Of a stretch of 64,000 nt of DNA, positions 48,776-59,844 are shown piece after piece. The stretch comes from Sphagnum compactum (lineage: Eukaryota; Bryophyta; Sphagnopsida; Sphagnales), in the NCBI GenBank assembly GCA_965153455.1, contig OZ234494.1:15748001-15812000 (forward strand), written 5' to 3'. The notes beneath the pieces were generated by a model that saw nothing but the letters and a program-made list of their open reading frames with translations, did not search any database and was not told the origin of the DNA. Within the stretch, counting starts at the first letter, position 1, and every line of letters begins with the position of its first letter. The translations under genes and the position numbers were made by a program.

Positions 48776-50808
48776 CACTAAAAGAAATCCTTTAAAGTGT
48801 AACCATGCATTTTGTAACTATATGTAACTAATCATTTACAATTATAATTGGTTGTTTTTGCAACTATTTTTTTGACATTTTTGCCTTTGGTCATATTTAC
48901 AACTTGGATGCAACTAATGGTAACTAATCCCTTTTAGTGGATGAATTGTGCGTGATTTTTCATCCACTTAACTTGTCATATAACACATTAGTTACAAACA
49001 TAACCAAATATTGGCAACAATGATGATGTGGACTTAAAGCCCCTATAAGTATACTAAGGCTTACTAAGGTATATATAAGGGTAGGTTGGGGGTTAATAAA
49101 AGTAGGTAGGTAGGTAGGTTTGTGCTTAGTAATCCATAGGTTAAATGTTGGGTAATTTAGATAGGTAGGTAAGTAAGTAGGTCTACTAGGTTAGTATGTA
49201 ATAGATAGGTAGGTAACTAACTAGACTAGGTAGGTACATAGGTAGGCTAGTTAGATGAGACAATAGACTAGTTAACCAATAGGTCTAAATTAATTAATTG
49301 TAGGCCTAGGCCTTGCTAATAGTCTAGGTTACATTAGGTTAAGTAGGTAGGCTAGCTTACATAGGTTAGGCTATATGTAAATTATAGGGAGGTATGTTAC
49401 ACACCTAGTTAGGTTATGTAGGTTACTTAGAGTCTACTGCTACATAGTCTAAGTTATTTATATTCATGCCTACATCCCTACCTTAGCTAGATAGTTAGTA
49501 ACTAGGTTGCATATTGTTCATACTTTAGCCTTAACTAGGCTAGCTAGTAGGTGGGTGAAGTCACAAAATAATGATTCATATCCAATTCTTAATTGTTTGG
49601 CTTAAAAGCAATGGTTTATCTAGTTAAGATGACGTGGCATAATTAGATTGGAATGTCAAAGATATATATATTTTAATCACTTTTACAAGTCAATTAAAAA
49701 AATAATGACTCAATAAGATGGTGCAATTTATTTTTATGGAAAGATGTATATAAAGTATTTATCATAAATATGTCAATTTCAAACCATTTTAAGTCCTTTC
49801 ATGAGTCATTTAAATAGTGAAAGCATTGGCTACACTATTTTAAAAATGTCTTGGGTATTTTATACTCATTAAATTCATCTCAAATGTAATTAAATGTTTC
49901 CATAACATATTAAATTATTTTTTGGTAAAAATATATTAATAAATTTCAACGTTGATTTGGCCTATCACTTTAAACTGTGAAAAATTAAATAGTGGTTATG
50001 TTTTCTATGAATCATAGTATTCTAATTACATTTGTATATATGCCAAGCAATAATTAGTAGGCAAGTAGATTAAATAATGGGTATTATTGTGTGGGCATGG
50101 GATAATGTTTTGGTACGGGACAAAAGATGTGGGATAGTGTTGTAATGTTTTTCTTTCATAAATGTTTGTTCCATATCTTTTGTCTACAACTTCAAGTTTG
50201 TAAACTATATAACTAGGTGAAAAGCCTACATATGGTATGGATTAAAAACATTCAAAGTGTGTCATTTGGGATGAACCAATCAAAGAGGCTTATTAACAAC
50301 AAAATAAATAGGATCAACCTACCTACCTATTTACCTACCTACCCTACATACCTACCTATCTTAGGTCTACTCACCTACCCTAAGCTTACATACCTATGTC
50401 CATGTGTCCTATCATAAGTAGGTAGCTTAGGCTAAACTAAGTTAGTTAGAGTGACATGTGGCAAATGATTGTTCATCTAAATGGATATTGTTGTATTGGA
50501 ACATATTGTTAATTTAATTAACCAATATTTTATAAACATGTCATGTGTCATAATTACATTCATTGTTAATTTTACACATGGCACAATTCATGGTCCAACC
50601 AATTTAATTACACGGAATATATGGGTTGCATACGGATGAATTACATGTGTTGACTATTGATTGCAACTAATGTCTCATACAACTTGTTTAATGCACCAAC
50701 AATTTTTAATCATAAATATCATTTGTGACAAATTTGCATTTTCAATTTGGTTGAAAACAATGTGCGATTGAAAATTGTTTGGTTAAAAAATGAGTTTTTG
50801 TTCTAGTG
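48776..50808. mobile_element. CACTA-like non-autonomous element C
   Basis: 2,033 bp. It starts CACTAAAAGAAATCC and ends TTTTTGTTCTAGTG. The duplication ATG lies on both sides (48773-48775, 50809-50811). The ends carry GTAACTA/TTGCAACT-type words. A long TAGG-rich tract (about 49090-49560) faces a CCTA-rich tract (about 50318-50400), giving an internal inverted structure like that of elements A and B. Its sequence otherwise differs from A and B. No transposase is visible. Confidence 0.85.
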
Positions 50809-50811
50809 ATG

Positions 50812-52820
50812 ATTCAAAATTGTTGATGACTCATGACATTTGATTAGCCATATTTGATGAACCATTGGATTGGGAATGTCATAGACATTAATTATTAAAT
50901 GAAGGTTTTTTATAATTACAAAATATGTTTAAAGTTTCTAAATTAAGGACTTTGTTGACAAAAGCTTCTGAAAGGTTTCATTGATGAATTTTTTTAATTA
51001 GCTTGGTTCCAACCAAACAAAATAGAAAGTTTAATTGAGTTTTTTAATTTAAAAACAATGAACATTTAGAAAAACCCATAAAGAAATATAAGTATAGGTC
51101 TTGAGAGCATCACCTTTCAATCTTACCAACACAAGTTGCAACTTATGTATTCTTTCATCTCAAGCTTAGCTTTGTATCATGCCTTGTTCCATTAAATAAG
51201 ATCTTCTTGTTCATGTTAATTGTTAAATTTTTCCATTTTGTCAAATTGATATACTAGTTCTCTTCCTACATCTTTGTATTTTCATAAAAAGAAGGTAACA
51301 TAACGCTTTAAGAAGATGCATGTTAAACATCTTGCTTTTTATTTAAGTTTGGGCTTGTTTAGACATAGAGTTTGGCACCTCAAATGGAGTATGGCGATTA
51401 AAATAATATTAGTAACATTTGTGATTTCCACCTAAATATGTACAATGTGATGTTGGGAGATTGCAACATAGATTATTATGGCATAAAAACAAAGAACTTA
51501 GTGACTATGCAACAAAGTATGTAATCTTGATCCCATAAAACTACCTAAATCTCACAACACATAGGTCAAGCTTAAATAACATTTCCTTTCATCCTCAAAT
51601 ATTGTAATACATTCAAAAAATCAGCAATTGTGAAAAATAATGAAAGTGTATTGTCAAGTATATTTGAAAGTAGAGTAAATATTTGTTGAAGCCTCTTGAA
51701 TTTAGGTTAGCAGAGTGAATGAGATTCTTATATTTCTTTATCCGTTAATAGGAGGCCAAAGGGAAGTCCAATGAACTAATTACTCATAAATGTGTAAGAC
51801 CTGCAAATTTATTTTCTTATTGGGCTATCAACACCTTGAGATAATTAAGGCTGAGAGGATTAAGAGAAGTACTAAAAATCCCCCCCCAGATTATCATTTT
51901 ATTAATTTCTTAACAATTCTGCTGAAATCTCAAGAGAAAATTTAATAAATATTGACAATAGACCACCGAACTTGCCAGGCTACTGCAATATTTGTTTTCT
52001 ACTTGCCTTTGGATCCATAAGTCTCTTCTCACCAACAAACATTTTTATGAAAAGGGAGCTCCTAATCTGCCAATCTAATTGCTGGTATGGTTTTTGCATT
52101 GTGGGGGCAGATTTCAAGTTTTTGGCCTTTCATGATTCTCAATTATAATTTTCAATTCCAGATTTTGGTCTTATTCAATACATGCCTTGACATCTACTTT
52201 CAGAGCTTATCTGCGTGACAGTCTACTGGTGAGAGCTCTCTCTCTCTCTCTCTCTCTCTCATTTTGTTAACCAGCAGATTGCATGTGATGTGAAAGTCTA
52301 CAACAGCTTGGACACTAGTTAAACTATATTGACAAGTTGATTTGTCCCATCTGCATGTACCTTACTTAGATCATATTTGGCTGAAGTGAAGTTCATATTT
52401 GGCATTTCACTCATTGTCAATGATTATATGCATATTGTACATTATTGTGAAAGTTTTTAGCAAAACTGGTGATTATTTTGGGGGTTGCATCACTAACAGA
52501 GGAATCGTCCAGCCCCTCAAGGAAAACTTGATTGAAACTTCTAGGTTCTTAAAAAAGACAAAGTGCTAGCTAGCTAGCTAGCTAGGTGAGAAACAACAAC
52601 GTGAGGTTTAAGCCCTGTGGACCTCGAATGTGGTTTGTCATAAAGTAGTAGTAGGGTGGTGCCATAGGGGATGACAATTTCTTCTGAGAATTGATAAATT
52701 GCACAAGGCTAGGCTAGGCTAATCCAGGGTCTCTCTCGCATATGAAACCTGGAAACATTGAAAGGAAAGTTCCATAGCTCAATGTAGCTGGCACACACTA
52801 CCTAAACATCTCTACTGACT
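50812..52820. other. Anonymous DNA with microsatellites
   Basis: No gene recognised. (CT)n lies at 52236-52260 and (GCTA)n at 52565-52585. Confidence 0.5.
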
Positions 52821-52821
52821 T

Positions 52822-53125
52822 GAAAGTCGTATAAGTGCACATTGCACAAGGAGGGGGAAAGTTTTACAGGCTTCCAGTTCATACTTAAAACACTATTCAA
52901 ACAGAAAAGGCCAAAAGAATTTGAAGCCGTAAAAGTGCACCTTGCACAAGGAGGGGGGAATTTTCACAGGCTTCCAGTTCATACTTAAAACACTATTCAA
53001 ACAGAAAAGGCCAAAAGTATTTGAAAGCCGTATAAGTGCACGTTGCACAAGAAGGGGGAAATTTTTACAGGCTTTCACTTCGTACTTAAACACTATTCAA
53101 ACAGAAAAGGCCAAAAGTATTAGAA
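52822..53125. repeat. 100-bp tandem repeat, three units
   Basis: Units begin at 52822, 52923 and 53023 with GAAAGCCGTATAAGTGCAC-like text and end CAGAAAAGGCCAAAAGTATT. They are roughly 90-95% alike. Confidence 0.9.
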
Positions 53126-53401
53126 GCCAGCCCTAACCAGAAAATATCAAGGAACCATACTTTGCCCCAGTTAAACCTATGGCACAAATGTTGTGGAACT
53201 TAAGATATGTGTTTCATACATATCAACACCTTGAGATAATGTTTTAGCCTACTCAGGCCATTCTTCCCATGTGTGAGGAGGCCAGTCCAACTTGAGGCTA
53301 AGGGGGGCCATGTGCATTGTGCAACCCAGCAGGTAGGTTTAAACTTAAAACCGTGTCACATGTGTGAGGTGGTAAGTGGCAGCCTGGGTAAAATATGCAA
53401 G

Positions 53402-53823
53402 GCTCTAAATACCCCTTAACGAGCTCTGTCCGGTGCTGGTTTTGGGCCTGACGATGCAGCCCTGTGCAGAACTGCGTTGTTCTGCCGCAGGGTTTTTTAA
53501 ATTTTTGCACTTTTCGACTTTGTGTGTGGAATAAATATGAAAAATGAACACACTCTTAAAGTTTGATGGTATGCCAGTGGTTAGTAGTCCCTTTCCTGCA
53601 AGGGAGGTGGCGGGTTCAATACCTGCACCTGCATTTCATGTGCCCAGAACATTGGCAATGAAGATCGACAGAATATTTTATTCTTCAATTAAATTTGAAG
53701 AACTGAAGAACATGGAAAACCGGGTTGCATGGTTTCTTGCAGAACTGTGCAAGGCCGAAAAAGGTGTGCAAAAAGACAAGCGAAACCAGCGCTGCACAGA
53801 GGTTGTTAGGGGGTGTTTAGCGC
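53402..53823. mobile_element. Hairpin element (MITE-like) with long inverted arms
   Basis: The left arm (53402-53475: CTAAATACCCCTTAACGAG, then CTCTGTCC, AACCAGC inverted) pairs imperfectly with the right arm (53738-53823, ending GTTAGGGGGTGTTTAGCGC). The arms are about 75-85 bp and the loop about 260 bp. I could not find a clean target duplication, so the superfamily is open. Confidence 0.5.
53562..53640 (+). repeat. tRNA-like Pol III head (SINE-like)
   Basis: TATGCCAGTGG (53570-53580) is an A-box-like sequence. GGTTCAATACC (53613-53623) is an exact B box. The spacing of about 33 bases is that of a tRNA gene. The flanks do not fold as a standard tRNA, so a SINE head or tRNA relic is more likely. 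It lies in the loop of the hairpin element. Confidence 0.45.
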
Positions 53824-54321
53824 TTTGCGTCAAATATATAGGGAATGGTGGGGATGGTCACTGATCAGGCCAAAAATAGCAAAGCCAGAAATATCATTGA
53901 GAGGCGGCTGGTTTGAAGTTGTTAAAAACAGGCTGTGTTACCCACTCGCTCGGATCGGCTGCCTGCCCCCTCTGTCCGCTTGGAAATGCACATTAGAGGG
54001 GTTGAATTTGTCTTTTAGTGGTAGGTAAAGCCCAAGGCTGCGGCCGCTACCTTTACTGGAATAAGGGCTTGTGCAATGCAGAGCCCAGGGTGGGTCGGAA
54101 TCCCATATTGTATGTAAATACCTCATTGAAATTTCTTTTTTTAATGTTTCCCCACAAATACCCACCAGTTATCATGGGAAAAACATTATATGAAAAAAAA
54201 CTGGGCATGTAATTTCAAAACATTTGCGGAGGAAAAAATGACACATTGTAAGGCACCCTCCAACTGTACTACAAAAATTTGACGAGGTCTTAATGTGTGT
54301 CTTATAATTTATTTTCAATAG

Positions 54322-54462
54322 GGTGAGCAGGCCGGTGAATGTACATTTAAGCGCTCAGAGGTTGCTGAATATGTACAGAGAGCTTATTCACTTATGGTGC
54401 CCACAAAGAAGTTGAAGCTCTCCTTTGGGCGCATCCAATACACTTTAGATTGCAAAAAATGA
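54322..54462 (+). CDS. Exon-like open frame, protein unknown
   Basis: A pyrimidine-rich stretch and CAATAG end at 54321, a fair splice acceptor. A 46-codon frame follows to TGA (54460-54462). It reads GEQAGECTFKRSEVAEYVQR, then a basic segment with PTKKLKLSFGR. The mix of residues is typical of genuine protein, unlike the surrounding AT-rich frames. I do not recognise the family and see no upstream exon. It may be a last exon of a host gene or a stranded fragment. Confidence 0.3.
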   Translation, partial: GEQAGECTFKRSEVAEYVQRAYSLMVPTKKLKLSFGRIQYTLDCKK

Positions 54463-54899
54463 TCCACAAATAAGGAATCTATGGGCCCTCGAAAATTTGG
54501 GGGTCAAAAAACCTAAACAGAAAGTCTTGAAACAATAGGTCACCCATAACCAAACCGTGAAACACTGTTGGCTGGTCTTCACCTACCCACCTACCCCATC
54601 ATCGAAATGAAATGAACAAAAAATGAATAGATTTCATTGATTAAACATTCGATTATGTGTGTGTGACCAAGATTTTTTAAAACATAATGTTATAATATCA
54701 ACAATTATGGGTGTTTGAGGGTTCCATGAACCCTAAACCCTCGCAAATGCATGGATCGGTTGGAAGTTGTGGGCATGAACCCCATTTTGTTCCGCTTCAA
54801 TCTTCTTGCTCCCTTGGTGTTCATACGAAAATTTTCAAGCATTTGCTTCTTTATCTCCAAAGGCAATTAATATGGTCATGCTTTGGTTGTGTTTCTTGA

Positions 54900-56160
54900 G
54901 AGCTCTTCCCTTGGTGCCACTAATGCAAAATGTGTGTTGATTGTTCTCTTCATAGTCAACAAGTGATCATGATGCTCATCCTTTCTTCTCTTGGTGTTGC
55001 TAATGCAATTTGTGTGTTGATCGTCATGTCCATGGTTAGCTATTGATCATGATGCTCATCCTCTCTTCTCTTGGTGATCTTGGTGCAAATCACGTGTTGA
55101 TAATCTTAATTACTTAATGATTATGATGTTCATCTTTTCTTCTTTTGGTGCTCCTAGTCCAAATCATGTGTTGATCATCCTAGAAAGTTAGTGATTGTTA
55201 TGTTCATCTTTTCTTCTCTAAGTACTCTTAATCTAAATCATGTGTTGATCATCATGGTTAGTTAGTGATTGTGATGTTCATCTTTTCTTCTCATGTTGAT
55301 GTTGATGCAGTTTGTGTTGATCATCCTGGTCTTAATCAATAGTGATCATGATGCTCATCATTTCTTCTCTTTGTGTTCTTGGTGCAAATTGTGTGTTGAT
55401 TGTCCCAATCAAAAAACGAGTGTGATGTTCATCCTTTCTTCTTTTGGTAATGTTGATGCAATTCATGTGTTAATCATTTTAGTCCTAACCAATTAGTGAT
55501 CATGATGTTCATCCTTTCTTTTATTTGTGTTCTTGGTGCAAATCATGTGTTGATCATCCTGGTCAGTAGGTGGTCATGATGTTCATCCGTTCTTATCTTG
55601 GTGCTCTTGGTGTGTTGATCATCATGGTTAGCTAGTGATCATGATGTTCATCTTTTCTTTCTATCGGTGTTCTTGGTGCAGATCATGTGTCGATTGTCTT
55701 GGTCAATAGGTTATCATGATGTTCATCCTTTCTTCTTTTGGTGCTATTGGTGCAAATCATGTGTTGATCGTCCTAATCGATTAATGATCATGATGTTCAA
55801 TCTTTTCTTTTATTCATGTTCTTGGTGTAGATTATGTGTTGATCGTGTTGGTCAATAGGTGATCATGATGTTCATCCTCTCTTCTCTTGGTGTTGTTGAT
55901 GCAGTTTGTGTGTTGATTGTCTTGGTCTTAGTCAACTATTGATCGTGATGCTCATCCTTTCTTCTCTTGTGCTCTTAATGCAATTCATGTGTTGATCGTT
56001 ATGGTTAGTTAGTGATTGTGATGTTCATCTTCTCTTCTCTTGGTGTTCATGGTTAGCTAGTGATCATGATATTTAGATCCTCTTTTCTCTTAGTGTGGCC
56101 GATGTTGTTTATGTGTTGGTCATCCTAATCTTAATCAACTACTGATCATGATGATCAAGA
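54900..56160. repeat. About 75-bp satellite-like tandem array, roughly 15 units
   Basis: The phrase GATGTTCATC (or GATGCTCATC) followed by CTTTCTTCTCTTGGTG recurs at about 54970, 55053, 55126, 55200, 55275, 55350, 55424, 55505, 55577, 55641, 55716, 55793, 55868, 55949 and 56022. Spacing is mostly 72-77 with a few of 64-83. Units also share TGTGTTGATCATCCTGGTC. They are diverged, so the array is old. Confidence 0.9.
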
Positions 56161-59100
56161 GCTTTTCAGGATGATGCTATTGGTGCACATGGTTCAACTA
56201 AATTTGATATTTTCCCTACCTTCCACCTTGATGTATAGTAAGTTAGTTGTTAAAAAGGTGCAACATGCCCGTGTGCAAATGGGGTAATGAAAGAAGGTTG
56301 TGCAAATTCATTGTCTTTTGAAGGAGGTTTGTTTAGGCCTCAACTTGCTAGAGATTATAATTTGAATCATCTATATTGATTGCACGTTCTTTAATGTCAT
56401 ATGTCACAATAAGATTGCGAGTCATTTCCACATAGTGTTAATGCTCATGCTCCTCCTTAGTAATCAGTGGTTTTTTTGCAACTAATCCTATTATGTTAAG
56501 TAACTCCACAACTACATATTCCTCCTCTTGTTGATTGTGACCGAGATTTTCCTCTATTGTGTAATGATCCTCACCTTCCTCATGATTTGAATTCATTGTT
56601 GTGTAAATGTTTGCTAGTTCTATATTTTCATCCATAGCTCTAAGGTTGAAAGGTCATATTCTTATGACGTTAAACCCTACCTTGATGTTTGTTTGGTCAG
56701 TGATTGATCTAAAGCTTTATCCACCCATATAGCAAAAGCAATTTTGTTAAGTTCACTAAATTTACTTCTAGCCATGGTTTTTTTTTTTTTTTTTTTTTTT
56801 TGTTAAATGTAGTTTTGAATGGCTTGAAACAAGAGACATTTCAGGGCTAGAGTGCATGTCAACTATGAGAAAACAAGGCAACCATGTTTAACACAAAATT
56901 TTACGCCTATTTTATGGCTTCTAATGTGAACCATGCCCATCTAGAATCAATAAATGAATATTGGATTATGAAATGCCACCTAGAACGCACCTATTGAAAA
57001 TGATAATAACTTTTTGAATAGGAAGCTTATCATCCATGCCTTGCTGTGCATTGCCATATATGTGTCTAACTTGCAAAACTTGATGTAATCATCTCTCAAC
57101 CTTTTTCCCCTAAAAGTATAAAACTTTAACAAAATTGACCTTATAACATTTATCACACAATTTATAATTAATCACTCTTGGGATTTAGGGATGGTGCTAT
57201 AAACCATGTGTAAACCTCTTATGACCAAAACCTTAGTTTTAACTTACTTGCTTGCTTAAATTCTAGTTTCGTTTGAATTCCAAATGTGATCTGGTTCGAA
57301 GTTGTGTAGGTTTTATAATGTTTAAAGGATGTTGTTATAGGAACTTCAAGAAGTTGTAATCAACCCTTGTGCTATGGAGACATCTAATCCTTTAGCAACC
57401 CTAATGCTTAATGATGGGTGCCTATATTTGAACCAATACCACTAGGAGTTCCTTAATACTCCATGCTTGAATGGTGTTCGTCTTGTTTGAATTAGTTATG
57501 TTATTTTCATTTTCAATTGTTGTAATGTTATTGAAAGCCCACATTCTTACATGGCTAGAATCCATGCAATTATTGTTGCATATCCATTTACATTAACACA
57601 TTAGCAAGCCCCATTTTTCTAGACTTTGTTTTCCCATTCAAATGGCCAAAAAGGGAAGTGAGTGGGATATTTCAAGACTAACTTGCCTTTTTCAATGAAT
57701 GTGTCCTTTCAACAACCTCCATAACTACCTCTAATGCTTCATCTATCTATTTACTTTTCTTGGTTGTTTGTGGGGTTTGATTGATTACTTGTGATGTATG
57801 CCTTATTTTTTGTGCAAGTTTGGGGGGGGCATATTCTCCTTGTTTAATGTTGCCTAATCCAGCACATTTTTTTGTTGCCTATGAAACACGTATATTCACG
57901 ATGGTCCAATTCCCTTTTGCCTAAGCCTCCAACAAGTAAGGGGTGTGTGTTTCAAGCCCACTACATGTATGCCCTTTTCTTCTTATACAAAGATTAAGAA
58001 ATCAGAAAGTTTGTCAAATCTAGATAGATTTGAAGAGCACAAGATTTTTGTTTCGTAGCTGAAATGATAAGAACATGGAAATATAAGAAATCCCCCCATT
58101 CTAAATTGATGTCAATTTCATTTGTGCAATTGTTGAAATGAATTGCAAAATGTGCATTGTGTAGTTCATGTGAATTAGTTGAAATCTACCCTTCCTTGGT
58201 CTAATTACTTTATAGCCTATGCAGATAGGTTTTTGGATCCAACGGTAATAAAAAAATTTCTTGAACCTTTAATTGTAAGATTTTTCTATGACTCTAACTC
58301 CTAGGTCAAAACATAATCAAAGGAATGACAAAGGGTGTTGGATGTCAGATTTTGCCATGAAAAACTAAAGATTCTTGTTTTTTGTCATTTGAAACTATCA
58401 TAATAACAACACATTATTCCTTTTTAACACAGATGAATGTTAAAATTTTCTAATTAAAAATCCATTTGATCCAATCTTAAGTTTTGGTTTGGTTAAATAT
58501 TTTTGAAAGTGAAAACTTTTGTCATTAAAAAAAAGATTTTTACAAAAGACTTTCAAAGGACTCATATAATAGAAATAAATTGATGGTTTAAAATATGAGG
58601 TGATAATAACCTATTAGACACACTAAAAAATCATTCACAATTTCAAAAATGTGGAATTTTAAAACTTTGAAAATTCAAAGTATGTACATTTGAAAATTTA
58701 GAATTTCAAAACTTCAAGAGTGTTTTACCACATATAAATGGGGTATAATGTATGTGATGTATTAAAGAAATTTGTAATTTATATCACATTAAATTCAACT
58801 TTAAGAAATTAACATTTTTTATATGATTTCAAATTATCATCATTTTTAAAGATGAAACATAGAATCTACAAGGAATATGTACATTTTTACAAATTCATAT
58901 TTATTAAAAAAATAATTAAGGATTTTTTTTTTTGACTTATTGGGGCAATACTAATCATTTTTCATAACAAGTTGCAAAAAAAATCATTCAAACATTCATT
59001 CATATGAAAAAGTTATTTTGGGGAAAAAGGATATGCATGACTAATATAAAACAATGCTTGTGGTTCCTTTGATATCATTTTGACCCCTTTACATCATCTT

Positions 59101-59436
59101 TCAAATCTAGATTTTGCAAATCTACCTATATTTATTTTTGTTCTACTTGTTCCACTTTGATGATTGGGATCTGATTTATGTGTTTGAAATCTACTTTTAT
59201 TCTCACATATCCCTTTCCTTGTGATACTTATTCTACTTCCACAATTGAAAAGTTCATCATAAATTTGAAGGTCTATTTTCACTTTCTTGAATCCCTCTCC
59301 TTGTTCTTTTTTTACTATCACAATTAGAATCTAAGCTAATTTCAACAACTTTGCTTCCTCCACAAATCCTTCTCATTGTTTTATTTTGACACTTGCAACT
59401 TGATTTTTCTTATATTTCTTAAACCTATTATAGTAG
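56160..59436. other. Anonymous AT-rich DNA
   Basis: No gene recognised. A 24-base T run lies at 56778-56801. Confidence 0.5.
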
Positions 59437-59844
59437 TGTTACTCGGTATATGGTAATGATCAACCAAGGTAAAATATATTAGGAGAATGGTAGGGATTAA
59501 ACAAGGCAGTGAAGAAGTTGGATATATAGGATTAAGATTGTTAGAAGTTTTGTATTGAATTACTTTTGGAAGGAAGTGACTTAAGATGTAATTATGGAAA
59601 TTGTTGGACTTGGGGATTTGTTTTTTTACACATAAGGAAGATTTAGGGAGTTGCTAAAATTAGATAGAGAAAGACAATATCATTCAATTTATGTAGGTAT
59701 TTGAAACCACAAGTTTTTCATATTTTCAATTATGATTTCTACTTTTAATACTACAATTTTTTTATATGATTCAATTTTGAGTAAATAGAGAAATGTAGAT
59801 TTGATGAAGAAACATGGATTTTTATTCTATATCTATTGTGTTTT

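Noticed and set aside
52822-53125. CRISPR-like array
   Set aside because: Units are contiguous 100-bp tandem repeats without spacers, in plant DNA.
53562-53640. Functional tRNA gene
   Set aside because: A- and B-box spacing fits, but I could not fold acceptor and anticodon stems; kept as a SINE-like head.
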